Of a DNA stretch of 8,320 nucleotides, positions 1-7,480 are shown in pieces (within the stretch, counting starts at the first letter, position 1; every line of letters starts with the position of its first letter). Under the pieces are notes generated by a model that did no database searches, had not been told where the DNA came from, and saw only the letters and a program-made list of their open reading frames with translations. A program made the translations under genes and the position numbers. Origin of the DNA: JAOUGY01 sp050329955 (lineage in GTDB: Bacteria; Actinomycetota; Acidimicrobiia; Spongiisociales; ZC4RG35). The stretch spans positions 1 to 8,320 of the forward strand of contig JBHJOH010000146.1 in NCBI GenBank assembly GCA_050329955.1, written 5' to 3'.

Positions 1-163
1 TGGTGACCAGCGCGGCGAAGGCCGATATCCCGATCCCGTGGGCAGGCCGAAGGTACGCGTCGGCGACACGGTCGACGAGCGACGTCGCCCGGTGAAGCGT
101 CAACGCCAGCCGCTGGGCCGCGATCGCGTCGGTGTGGGTGTTCGTGTCGTCGTGCGATCGCAT
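1..163 (-). CDS. MarR-family transcriptional regulator, N-terminal part (runs off left edge)
   Basis: Only the first 54 residues are in the window, read from ATG at 163-161. After about 15 polar residues comes an amphipathic helix rich in Leu, Ala and Arg, then RPAHGIGISAFAAL, which resembles helices 1-2 of MarR proteins (Leu-Arg-x-x-HGI-x-x-S-x-F-x-x-L). The wing and recognition helix are outside, so the family call rests on this similarity alone. MarR proteins are dimeric DNA-binding repressors, often ligand- or oxidant-responsive and autoregulated. No Shine-Dalgarno sequence precedes the ATG, and a possible -10 (TAAGCT, minus strand 178-173) would give an almost leaderless transcript. A perfect palindrome ends one base before the ATG. 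The gene lies 146 bases downstream of adnB in the same direction and probably has its own promoter. Other small helix-turn-helix families are possible. Confidence 0.6.
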   Translation of the reverse strand, partial: MRSHDDTNTHTDAIAAQRLALTLHRATSLVDRVADAYLRPAHGIGISAFAALVT

Positions 164-164
164 T

Positions 165-182
165 GTGTTAAGAGCTTAACAC
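165..182. promoter_or_regulatory. 18-bp perfect palindrome, likely MarR operator
   Basis: GTGTTAAG-AG-CTTAACAC has 8-bp arms and a 2-nt centre. Short near-perfect palindromes with TTAAG/CTTAA-like arms are typical of MarR-family operators. On the minus strand it covers the only TAnnnT candidate -10 for the adjacent gene (TAAGCT, 178-173) and ends 1 nt before its ATG. Binding here would block transcription, so autoregulation is inferred. It is A/T-rich against a very GC-rich background. Confidence 0.65.
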
Positions 183-309
183 CTGTCCTGCGATCGGGGG
201 GCTGCTCCGTATGGCCACCGAGCTGATGCGCGAAACGGATCCCCAGAGAGCAGCTGACGGTCCTGGAGGGCGGCACGGTTGGGTTGGTCCGGAGAAAACC
301 CGGTTGGTG
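183..309. other. intergenic spacer between adnB stop and the MarR operator
   Basis: This stretch must hold the end of the adnAB transcript and the upstream part of the marR promoter. I see no hairpin with a T-run that would qualify as an intrinsic terminator after the adnB stop, and no clear -35 box. The plus strand has a run of GG doublets at about 279-294 (GGTTGGGTTGGTCCGG) that could only form a weak two-layer quadruplex. Confidence 0.5.
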
Positions 310-3300
310 TCAGTGTGCCAGGTCGAACGCCCGGCCCGCCGGACAGAAGGTGATGAAGTCACAGCGTCGACAGCCCGCCGAAGGTTGAGGGTCAAAACGT
401 TCTGATCGGATGTCGGTGGCGAGGGTCTCGAGACGGGTCCGGGCATCGTCGAGCCAGGTTTCGTCGACCGTCTCACTGTGCTCCACCAGTCCATCGCCCA
501 GGTAGGCGAACGTCACCGTCAGCTGCTCGGGACGGTCGCTCGTGAACGCCTGCTGATCCACGGCCAGGGCGTACGCCTGCAACTGCACTCCAAGCGACGG
601 GTCCGGATTGGGCCGGCCGCTCTTGAAGTCGACCACCTCCCAGCGCCCGCCGGTGCGGTAGACGGCGTCGATCCGGCCCCGCACCGTGACATCGGAGGCG
701 AGTCGTAGCTCGAAGGCCGCCTCCACCAGGTAGGGACGTTCGGTGGCGAAGCGGGAATCGGCAAAGGTGGCAAAGGCGTCGGCGGACTCCACTGCCGGCG
801 TCCCCGCCATGTCGACCGGGGTGAGGTCGTAGAGCCCCGGCTGGGCCTCATCGAGTGGAACGATGCCCTTGTGATGGAGCTCGATCCGTCTGTGGACATC
901 GACCCCACGCCGGGCGGCGGGGGAGTGACGACGGGGCAGTCGGTCCACCTCCGACCAGTAGTACCGCTTGGGACAGCCGGCGTAGTTGACGAGACCCGAA
1001 ACCGAGGTGACCACTCCCGACACGGCCGGAGGCGGCGTCGGCTCGGGGATCCGGAAGAGGAGCTGGTGGTAGTCGGCCACGGCCGCATGGTACGCATCGG
1101 ACACTCCGAGATCCCCCGCCAACTCCGCCGCCCCCGAGGCGCCGGCGATGGCTTGGCGCAGTGCCCGTTGCCATCCGCCGGCGCCGAACACCGGATCGGG
1201 AGCGGGGGCGCGATCGGTCCGGAACCCGACCGTCACCGGGCGTTCGGGAGCTTCTGCGCTCTCCGACACCACCTCGGTCCCGGGGTGACGGGCCACCAAC
1301 TCGAAGAGCGATGACGGAACCGCCGGCTTCTTGGTGGGCTCGGGGTATCCGTACCAGTGGGCCCCGGTCACGGTGAGGCATCGTTTGGCTCGGGTGGCCG
1401 CCACGTAGGCGATGCGCCACTCCTGGCTTTCGTGGCGTTGGCGCAGCAGATCCTTCACCTGGGACTCGCTCATGGTGGCGTCGATGGGCGGCAGGTCCTC
1501 GGCGTCGAGCCGGTAGTCGTAGGGGAGCGACTCCGCTTTGGTGAACGGGTTGTCGAAGGCCCCCACCACTGCTGACGGGAAGTTGCCGCGATAGGCGCCG
1601 GGAAGGAACACAACCGGCCATTCGAGACCCTTGGCCCGATGAACCGTGAGCAGGGTGACGGCGTCGGCACCGGCCAGCCGGGCGGTGTCCAGCTCTTCGG
1701 CGGGTTCGGAGTCCATCGTCCACAGGTAGTCGAGAAACGAGTCGAGCGCTGGTCTGCCCTCGAGCGGGCTCCACTGCTCTGCGAGATCGAGGAATCGGTA
1801 GAGGTTGAGCCGGGCGGAGAGACGACGGGCGTCACTCATCGCTTCCACATCGCGCCAGGATCCGGTGGTGTCGAGAATGCGGCGGCACAGCTCGACCAGG
1901 CTGGAACCCTGCGCTGCGATCAGCAGGGCCCGGTACCGCCGCGCGAACGTGTCCAGGGCACGTTTCGCCTCGGGCCGCAGGCCGTCGAGGTCGTCGACGT
2001 GATCGATTGCCTCGAGCAGGGAGTGGGACACGTCGTCGCGGTCGTCGCCTTCGGGATCGCCGCTCCCGGCGTGGGTCCGGTGCACCCAGCGGCCGAGCAC
2101 GGCCAGGTCGGACATGCCGAGTCGGTGCCGGCTCCCCATGAGAATCCGAGCCAGGGCGGGGCCGTCGTCGGGAGCGTTCAACAACCGCAGCCAGGAGTGG
2201 AGCTCGACCACCTCCGGCACCGACAACAGCCCTCCCAGGTTCGCCACCTCGGTCGGGATGTCGAGGGATGCCAGCGCGTCACGTACCACCGCCATGTCCT
2301 TGTTCTTTCGGAACAGCACCGCCGTGTCGCGCCACGGGGTGCCGTTCTCATGGCTGCGCAGGATCTCGTCGGCGATCCATTCGGCCTCGACGACGGCGTC
2401 ATCGAACCAGCCCACCCGTACCTGCCCGGATGGGGCATCTTCGGTGGCACGCAGCAGATCGCGGGCTTCGTCGTCAACCCTGGCCCGGATGGCGTTTGCC
2501 ACCGACAGGATGGTGGTGCCCGATCGGCGGTTCTCCGACAGTGGCAGCGTGGGCGCCGGAGTGCCTGCGGCTGTGGCGAAGTGGACCGGGAAACGGCGGA
2601 AGTTCCCGATCGAGGCGCCACGCCATTCGTAGATGGTCTGATCGGCGTCGCCCACCGCCGTGACCGGGAAGCCTCCGCCGAACACGGCGCTCAGCAGCAG
2701 GCGCTGGCCCGGGTTGGTGTCCTGGTATTCGTCGAGAACCACCGCCCGGTAGCGGCTCCTGACCCGCTCGGCCACCCAGGGGTGATCGGACACCACCCGG
2801 TGGGCAGATGAGATCAGGTCGCCGTAGTCGGCGACGCCCAGGCGTTGCTTTTCGGCCGTGTAGATGCGGACGGCAGCCAACAGGTCGCTGCGTTCGAGCC
2901 AGGGACCGCTGAGCTCGTCGGGGAGGACGATCGAGTCGGGGTGGCGAAGATGATCGCCCAGCGCCCCGGCCAGCTTCCGGATCCGGTCGACGGTTCCCGG
3001 CCAGGTGGCGTTGAGGGTCGGCAGCGGGACCGATCGGACGATGGCGGAGAGCATCTGTCTGGTGAAGGTCGGCGTGACCACCGAGGTGGTGCGTTCGACG
3101 CCGACCAGGGCGCCGAATTCGCGCAGGATCTGCGCGGCGAAGCCGTGATACGTGTGGATCTCAACCTGGCGGCTCGGTTCAAGATCGGCGCCGACCACCT
3201 GCCGGACCCGGTCGGCCAGCTCCTCGGCGGCCTTGTTGGTGAAGGTGACGCCCAGCACCTGCTCCGGCTCGAAGCCGTGCTGCGAGATGAAGTGGGCGAT

Positions 3301-3411
3301 GCGATGCGAAACGGTGGTGGTCTTGCCGGTACCGGCACCGGCCGATACCCGCAGTGGCTCCAACGGGTGCGAGATGATGGCGCGTTGTTCAGCGGTGGGG
3401 ATGAAGGTCAT
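310..3411 (-). CDS. adnB: AdnB-like ATP-dependent helicase-nuclease (UvrD/Rep motor + PD-(D/E)XK nuclease)
   Basis: This 1033-aa protein is about the size of mycobacterial AdnB. Superfamily 1A motor motifs run in order: Walker A AGAGTGKT 24-31, Ia VTFTNKAAEEL 55-65, Walker B VVLDEYQD 224-231, III GDADQTIYEWRGA 254-266, IV ENRR 293-296, V TVHRAKGLEW 589-598 and VI YVAATRAK 669-676. The C-terminal RecB-type nuclease has His840, Asp915 (GRIDAV), Asp928-x-Lys930 (VDFKSG) and a QLQAY motif at 943-947. Cys813, Cys1014, Cys1017 and Cys1023 form the four-cysteine set of Fe-S nucleases of the AddB/Cas4 type. All catalytic residues are present. With AdnA it should form the heterodimer that unwinds and resects double-strand breaks before RecA loading. 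The start at 3411 is chosen because it overlaps the adnA stop as ATGA and has GGGAGG 10 nt upstream; a longer reading would run 460 nt into adnA. The AdnB assignment rests on gene order and motor style. Confidence 0.85.
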   Translation of the reverse strand: MTFIPTAEQRAIISHPLEPLRVSAGAGTGKTTTVSHRIAHFISQHGFEPEQVLGVTFTNKAAEELADRVRQVVGADLEPSRQVEIHTYHGFAAQILREFGALVGVERTTSVVTPTFTRQMLSAIVRSVPLPTLNATWPGTVDRIRKLAGALGDHLRHPDSIVLPDELSGPWLERSDLLAAVRIYTAEKQRLGVADYGDLISSAHRVVSDHPWVAERVRSRYRAVVLDEYQDTNPGQRLLLSAVFGGGFPVTAVGDADQTIYEWRGASIGNFRRFPVHFATAAGTPAPTLPLSENRRSGTTILSVANAIRARVDDEARDLLRATEDAPSGQVRVGWFDDAVVEAEWIADEILRSHENGTPWRDTAVLFRKNKDMAVVRDALASLDIPTEVANLGGLLSVPEVVELHSWLRLLNAPDDGPALARILMGSRHRLGMSDLAVLGRWVHRTHAGSGDPEGDDRDDVSHSLLEAIDHVDDLDGLRPEAKRALDTFARRYRALLIAAQGSSLVELCRRILDTTGSWRDVEAMSDARRLSARLNLYRFLDLAEQWSPLEGRPALDSFLDYLWTMDSEPAEELDTARLAGADAVTLLTVHRAKGLEWPVVFLPGAYRGNFPSAVVGAFDNPFTKAESLPYDYRLDAEDLPPIDATMSESQVKDLLRQRHESQEWRIAYVAATRAKRCLTVTGAHWYGYPEPTKKPAVPSSLFELVARHPGTEVVSESAEAPERPVTVGFRTDRAPAPDPVFGAGGWQRALRQAIAGASGAAELAGDLGVSDAYHAAVADYHQLLFRIPEPTPPPAVSGVVTSVSGLVNYAGCPKRYYWSEVDRLPRRHSPAARRGVDVHRRIELHHKGIVPLDEAQPGLYDLTPVDMAGTPAVESADAFATFADSRFATERPYLVEAAFELRLASDVTVRGRIDAVYRTGGRWEVVDFKSGRPNPDPSLGVQLQAYALAVDQQAFTSDRPEQLTVTFAYLGDGLVEHSETVDETWLDDARTRLETLATDIRSERFDPQPSAGCRRCDFITFCPAGRAFDLAH

Positions 3412-6386
3412 TCGACGAACGCCTCCCGGCCTTCGGGCCATCGATCGCACACCAGTCTGACCGGACACGTCCGGCAGCCTGCCCCAACCCTGGGTGTCCA
3501 GTCCTCGGTGCTGATTCCATGGGCCGCCGCCTGCAACCGTTGGCGCACGGTGGCGAGCATGGCCGGATCGAATGCCGGGCGCCACGACTTCGCCCTGGCC
3601 AGCGGATACCAGAGTTGGGCCTCGATCGGGGTGCCACCCACCGCGAGGCCACGATCTGCCGTGGCCGCCATCACGTAGAAGCCGAGCTGGAGCGAACGCC
3701 CCGCCTCCAGCTTGGTGAGGGGGGTGCCGCCGGTCTTGTAGTCGACGATCCTGAGTGCGCCGGTGACCGTACGTTCGATCCGGTCGGCCCGGCCCAGCCA
3801 GCGGATGCCATCGATCTCGAGCTCGAGGGTTCGTTCCAGGGTCACGACCTCGGCCGAGTCGGCGGGCCATTCCCGGTACAGGCGCTCGAACAACTCGCCG
3901 GCGCGTCGGCGCCAGGCCTGGGCCAACACCGGCGACCCGAAGTCGGCCCGTTGCACGAGCTCGTCGAGGTGTCGAAGCGCCTCATCGGTACCCGATCGGG
4001 ATCGACCCTCCTCGAGAGCGTGGCGTTCGACGTGTTCGAGGACCGCATGGATGAGAGATCCGAATGTGAGATACGGTGAGGCGGCGGAGTGAAGGCGAAC
4101 CCGTCGTTCGAAGGCATAGCGGCGCGGACAGGTCTCGTACGCCTCGGCCTGGCTGGGGGAGAGGCGAACCGGTTGTTCCACGATGCCGGAGTCGGGGCCC
4201 GGCTCGGCCAGACCGGCGAACGCCGACGGATCCCAGCTGTCGTGACGGACGGGGTGGGCGAGCACCGAGACCGCCGCCAGGCGCTCCGCCGCCGGGCGCG
4301 ACGGGTCGACCAGCGACCTGCGAAGCCGGGTCTCCACCTCGAGGGCGCTGACGGGATCACCGGTGCGCTCGGGAGGCGCCCCCAGATCGGTGACGGCGTC
4401 GACGTCGGCCGCCGCCAGCAGGAACCGACTCGGGCGGCTCCCACTCTCCTCGATGCCTGCTCCGGTTGCCGTCCACACCACCCGACTTCGAGCCCGGGTC
4501 ATGGCGGTGTAGGCCAACCGCATCTCCTCCTGGAGCCGGAACATGATCTGACCGGCGGCATCGGGGGAGCGATCCGGCGACAGCAGGTGGGGTTGGAGGA
4601 GGGCGCGGGATCGCCTGGTGTCCGGGAAGACGTCTTCGGCGGCATCGGCGATGAACACCACGTCGAACTCCAGGCCCTTGGCCTGATGCAGAGTGGTCAG
4701 GACCACCCGGTCGGCGGAACGTTTGGTCGACAACAGCGGAGTGGCCTCGAAATCGTCGTCCTCGGCGAGTTCGGAGTACCCGAGCAGCGTGAGCGACGGG
4801 TCGCGTTCCGCCTGGCGTCCCAACGCCTGGGCGAACGAGGTCAGGGCGGCACGGTCGTCGCTCGAGGCCGGATCGGTGGCGATTCCGGCGAACGCCTCGA
4901 TGGTGGTCCACAGCCGCCAGAATCCGTCGGCGGCGCTCATGCCGGTCGCCCACACCGGATCGGTGAGGAGCTCGGCAACGGTGGCCGCCTCCGGAAGTCG
5001 ATCGAGCACCCGGGACCAGGAAGCGGCCGAACGGCGGCGCACCCGGAGCAGCTCTCGTTCGACCACCACCGGCACTGCCAGCAACGGACCGAGCAGGACC
5101 CGGCGCATCAGGCGGTCGACCTCCTCGGCCGCACCGGGATACTCGGCCGCATCCAGCCCGCCCCAGGCGGCGGCCCTGGTCAGGTCGAGCACAACCTGGA
5201 TCATCGGATGGTCCACCAGCCGGGAGTCCGGGGTGTCGTGGGGGATGCGGCGCCGCTCGAGGGCCCGCGAGAGCTCGGGGAGCAGTCGCCGTTTCGAACG
5301 GACCAGCACGGCCACCCTTCTGAGCGTCACCCCTTCCTCGACCAGCAGTCGTTCCACCTCAGAGGCGATCCACTCGGCCTCGGCCGACTGCTGGTCGAAG
5401 ATGTACGCCTCGACCCGACCCGGGTGAGCGGCGGGCGTCACCGGTCCGGCGGATCCGGGCAACTCGCCCGACGAAACCACCCGGAGCGCCGCCGCCATGA
5501 TCGGTCCCGGCACCCGGAAGCTGCGGGCCAGCACCAGCCGGACGGTGCCTTCGTGGTGGGCGAAGCCTTCGGCGAAGTCGGCGATGTTGCGCACCTCGGC
5601 GCCCCGGAACGAGTAGATCGACTGGTAGGGGTCACCGGCGACGGTCAGGTTGTGACGCCGGACGGTCAGGGCCTCGAGCAGCCGAGCCTGTGCCGGCGAA
5701 GTGTCTTGATACTCGTCGACCAGGACGAAGTGATGCTGGTCGGAGACCGCTGAGGCGATCTCGGGCCGGGCCAGGCAATCGATGGCGTCGATCAACAGGG
5801 TGCCGTAATCGATGCGTCCGGTGTCGCGGAGGTGGTGGTCGTACCGGTCGAAGAACGCCGGCAATGCGCGCCAGTCGGCCCGTTCATCCGCCCTCCGACG
5901 AAGCTCGGCGGCTCCCACGAGACGTTCCCGGCACCTGAGGAGGAAGTCGGCCACCTCCTCGGCGAAGGTGGGTGAGCCGAGGAGCGGGCGAAAGGGGAGC
6001 GGCCAGTCGGTGGGATCCTCTGCTTCCAGCAATCGGCCCACGATTCGGATCTGCTCGGGCCCTGTGAGCAGAGACCCCACGGGGCCGTCCCAATGGGTTT
6101 CGAGAAGCCGGTGGGCGAACGAGTGGAAGGTGGAGGCGTCGATGCCCACCGACCCCCGGCCCAGTCCGGCACCGATCCGGCTCGCCAGTTCGGCCGCCGA
6201 ACGGCGCGAGAAGGTGAGCACCACGATCTGCCCGGGCGAGGCATGGCCGGCTTCGATGAGGCGGATCGCCCGGCGGACGAGGAACTCGGTCTTGCCGGTG
6301 CCCGGCCCGGCGACCACGAGTTGTGGTCCATGAACCTGATCGAGCGCCTGGGGCCAGTCGTCCGGCTCGAGCCTGATGGTGTGCAC
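3408..6386 (-). CDS. adnA: AdnA-like ATP-dependent helicase-nuclease (UvrD motor + PD-(D/E)XK nuclease)
   Basis: The protein has 992 aa and a GTG start. Motor motifs are Walker A GPGTGKT 27-33, Ia VLTFSRRSAAEL 56-67, Walker B VLVDEYQD 221-228, III GDPYQSIYSFRGA 251-263, IV RSFR 288-291, V TTLHQAKGLEFD 564-575 and VI YTAMTRAR 626-633. RPSRFL at 651-656 follows, a feature I associate with AdnA. The nuclease domain has LSPSQ 742-746, His780, Asp868 (GRADRI), Asp882-x-Lys884 (VDYKTG) and Gln900. Cys753, Cys971, Cys974 and Cys980 make the Fe-S signature. It is expected to partner AdnB in DNA end resection. In mycobacteria the AdnA ATPase is reported as the minor motor; here every motif looks intact. 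The gene starts 22 nt after the small protein's stop, has no Shine-Dalgarno sequence, and has TATCGT 6 nt before the GTG. AdnA rather than AdnB is inferred from gene order and local motifs. Confidence 0.82.
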   Translation of the reverse strand: MHTIRLEPDDWPQALDQVHGPQLVVAGPGTGKTEFLVRRAIRLIEAGHASPGQIVVLTFSRRSAAELASRIGAGLGRGSVGIDASTFHSFAHRLLETHWDGPVGSLLTGPEQIRIVGRLLEAEDPTDWPLPFRPLLGSPTFAEEVADFLLRCRERLVGAAELRRRADERADWRALPAFFDRYDHHLRDTGRIDYGTLLIDAIDCLARPEIASAVSDQHHFVLVDEYQDTSPAQARLLEALTVRRHNLTVAGDPYQSIYSFRGAEVRNIADFAEGFAHHEGTVRLVLARSFRVPGPIMAAALRVVSSGELPGSAGPVTPAAHPGRVEAYIFDQQSAEAEWIASEVERLLVEEGVTLRRVAVLVRSKRRLLPELSRALERRRIPHDTPDSRLVDHPMIQVVLDLTRAAAWGGLDAAEYPGAAEEVDRLMRRVLLGPLLAVPVVVERELLRVRRRSAASWSRVLDRLPEAATVAELLTDPVWATGMSAADGFWRLWTTIEAFAGIATDPASSDDRAALTSFAQALGRQAERDPSLTLLGYSELAEDDDFEATPLLSTKRSADRVVLTTLHQAKGLEFDVVFIADAAEDVFPDTRRSRALLQPHLLSPDRSPDAAGQIMFRLQEEMRLAYTAMTRARSRVVWTATGAGIEESGSRPSRFLLAAADVDAVTDLGAPPERTGDPVSALEVETRLRRSLVDPSRPAAERLAAVSVLAHPVRHDSWDPSAFAGLAEPGPDSGIVEQPVRLSPSQAEAYETCPRRYAFERRVRLHSAASPYLTFGSLIHAVLEHVERHALEEGRSRSGTDEALRHLDELVQRADFGSPVLAQAWRRRAGELFERLYREWPADSAEVVTLERTLELEIDGIRWLGRADRIERTVTGALRIVDYKTGGTPLTKLEAGRSLQLGFYVMAATADRGLAVGGTPIEAQLWYPLARAKSWRPAFDPAMLATVRQRLQAAAHGISTEDWTPRVGAGCRTCPVRLVCDRWPEGREAFVE
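3422..3427 (-). promoter_or_regulatory. ribosome binding site of adnB
   Basis: GGGAGG on the minus strand lies inside the last codons of adnA, 10 nt before the ATG at 3411-3409. Together with the ATGA stop/start overlap it fixes the adnB start and indicates translational coupling. It is the only strong Shine-Dalgarno sequence in front of a gene in this cluster. Confidence 0.7.
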
Positions 6387-6392
6387 CCGCTG

Positions 6393-6398
6393 ACGATA
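6393..6398 (-). promoter_or_regulatory. possible -10 box for a leaderless adnA transcript
   Basis: TATCGT on the minus strand fits TAnnnT and lies exactly 6 nt before the GTG of adnA. The two upstream genes have the same spacing. There is no TGTCA 11 nt upstream, so this would be a constitutive internal promoter, not a damage promoter. It could explain translation without a ribosome binding site, but a single hexamer can occur by chance. Confidence 0.3.
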
Positions 6399-6408
6399 GG
6401 GCGGCGGG

Positions 6409-6630
6409 TCAGGCGGCCAGGTCGAGACCGGACGGGCAGTCGTGACAGCAGCTCCCGGGTCCCTCGTGCACCAGCTGAAAGCCGATGCCGGCCAGGTCGA
6501 GGAGGCGTTCGATGCCCAACGACGGGTTCGGAGTGGCTTCGGTAACGGGCGCGGACTCTGAGCCCGCTGGGGTGTCCGGGGTGGAGCCGGCGCCAGTCGT
6601 GGAGCCGGCGGCAGTTGCGTTGGTGCTCAT
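6409..6630 (-). CDS. 73-aa small protein with disordered N-terminus and CCHDCP tail, first gene of the adnAB operon
   Basis: I do not recognise a family. Residues 1-36 are almost all Ser, Thr, Ala, Gly, Pro, Asp and Glu, likely disordered. Residues 37-54 (SLGIERLLDLAGIGFQLV) could form a short helix. The tail carries Cys61, Cys62, His63 and Cys65 just before a hydrophobic end (LDLAA). The Cys/His cluster could bind metal or be redox active; this is inference. Codon third positions are mostly G or C, as in the neighbours. The ATG has no Shine-Dalgarno sequence but sits 6 nt after TAGGTT, the -10 of a damage-type promoter, so the mRNA would be leaderless. The stop lies 22 nt before adnA, so they are probably co-transcribed. 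Being alone between the promoter and adnA suggests a role linked to AdnAB or to its expression. Confidence 0.65.
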   Translation of the reverse strand: MSTNATAAGSTTGAGSTPDTPAGSESAPVTEATPNPSLGIERLLDLAGIGFQLVHEGPGSCCHDCPSGLDLAA

Positions 6631-6636
6631 GGGGCC

Positions 6637-6659
6637 AACCTATCGCCAGGGTGTGACAG
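6637..6659 (-). promoter_or_regulatory. RecA-independent (PafBC-type) DNA-damage promoter of the small-protein/adnA/adnB operon
   Basis: On the minus strand: CTGTCA, then 11 nt, then TAGGTT, then 6 nt, then the ATG. The mycobacterial RecA-NDp consensus is tTGTCRgtg-N8-TAnnnT. Here TGTCA and TAnnnT match with the right N8 spacing, while the weakly conserved first T and gtg are C and CAC. The -10 distance predicts transcription from the A of the start codon. Confidence 0.6.
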
Positions 6660-6673
6660 AAACCGCACGGTCT

Positions 6674-6695
6674 CGTGGGTGGTCAGACCCCCACG
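6674..6695 (-). terminator. hairpin over the stop codon of the nuclease gene
   Basis: The arms CGTGGG and CCCACG (6 bp) continue after one bulged A into GGT/ACC, with a CTG loop. The stop TGA lies inside. There is no T-run after it, so it would be a weak terminator at best. It separates the nuclease gene from the next promoter and may reduce read-through into the small gene. Confidence 0.3.
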
Positions 6696-7474
6696 GGCTG
6701 CGCCTGCGAACCCGACTCCTCGACGAACGCCGGGCACACCGGCTTGAACGAGCACCACGAGCACCGGGGCCCCCGCCTCGGTGGGAAATGGTCGGTCTCG
6801 ATGGCCCGGTCGATGGCTTCCCACAGTGCTCGCAGCTGGCGATCAACCCCGTCGAGCTGCCCATCGTCGATGGACAGCCGGTACAGGGTGGGACCCTTCA
6901 GATACAGCAGCCTCACCTCGGCGGGCGTCTCGCCGGTTCGTCGGCGAATCAGGAGGGCGTAGATCTTGAGAGCGAAGAACGCCGGGAGGGAATAGCGCTC
7001 GGAGGGCGCGGCGCCAGTCTTGTAGTCGGTGATGACCAGGCCGCCATCGGACCGGCGGTCGATGCGGTCGAGGATGCCCCGGATGGTGATGCCCCCCAGG
7101 TCCTCCAGCATGTCCATCTCGCGCTCCATCGGCTCGATGGCCGCCGGGTTCTCCGCTGCGAAGTAGTTGGCGAGCAGCTTCATACAGCCGAGGCCCCACG
7201 AGCGCTCCTCCTCGGTGCTCGAGAACAGGCCCTGATACTCGGGAAGGGTTCGCAACTCGGTCCAGCTCTCGCGAAACAACCTGTAGAGGTGCTCGGGGTT
7301 ACGTTCGGCGGGAGGGCTGTCGAAGAGCCGCTGCAGCGCCAGGTGGGCGGCGGTACCCCTCGCCTGATGGATCGTGGTCTGCTCGTCGAGTCGGTCGATC
7401 GATCGGAACTTGTACAGCTGGGGACACGCCTTGAAGTCTCCGGCTCTGCTGGGCGAGAGCGTCTCGAGTGCCAT
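6683..7474 (-). CDS. RecB-family PD-(D/E)XK exonuclease with Fe-S cysteines (Rv2119-like)
   Basis: The protein has 263 aa: a stand-alone nuclease without helicase motifs, like the actinobacterial Rv2119 group and close in layout to Cas4. In order it shows LSPSRAGDFKACP (6-18), His44 in RGTAAH, Asp136 in IRGILDRID, Asp150-x-Lys152 in ITDYKTG, and C-terminal Cys238, Cys241 and Cys247 (C-x2-C-x5-C). With Cys18 these give the four ligands of an Fe-S cluster. The glutamine normally four residues before the conserved Tyr of the QxxxY motif is Ala168 here (FFALKIYAL). The metal-binding residues are kept, so activity is likely but not certain. The ATG at 7474 has no Shine-Dalgarno sequence; TAGAGT lies 6 nt upstream. 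The gene is 52 nt from the small-protein gene and shares its promoter type, so a role in DNA repair is inferred. The exact substrate is unknown. Confidence 0.85.
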   Translation of the reverse strand: MALETLSPSRAGDFKACPQLYKFRSIDRLDEQTTIHQARGTAAHLALQRLFDSPPAERNPEHLYRLFRESWTELRTLPEYQGLFSSTEEERSWGLGCMKLLANYFAAENPAAIEPMEREMDMLEDLGGITIRGILDRIDRRSDGGLVITDYKTGAAPSERYSLPAFFALKIYALLIRRRTGETPAEVRLLYLKGPTLYRLSIDDGQLDGVDRQLRALWEAIDRAIETDHFPPRRGPRCSWCSFKPVCPAFVEESGSQAQPVGV

Positions 7475-7480
7475 GGCGCC

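Noticed and set aside
2590..2603. 14-base match (GAAACGGCGGAAGT) between adnB and the edge of the tandem repeat
   Set aside because: It is short, GC-biased and coding in adnB, so chance is sufficient.
3412..3870. In-frame upstream extension of adnB by 153 codons
   Set aside because: It would overlap adnA by about 460 nt in another frame. The added residues resemble no helicase, and the ATGA overlap with GGGAGG gives a clear start at 3411.
4089..5753. Long plus-strand open frame (554 codons) opposite adnA, and similar ones opposite adnB
   Set aside because: These are antisense shadows expected in GC-rich coding DNA. The translations are low-complexity Arg/Gly/Pro/His-rich and the minus-strand genes have full family motifs.
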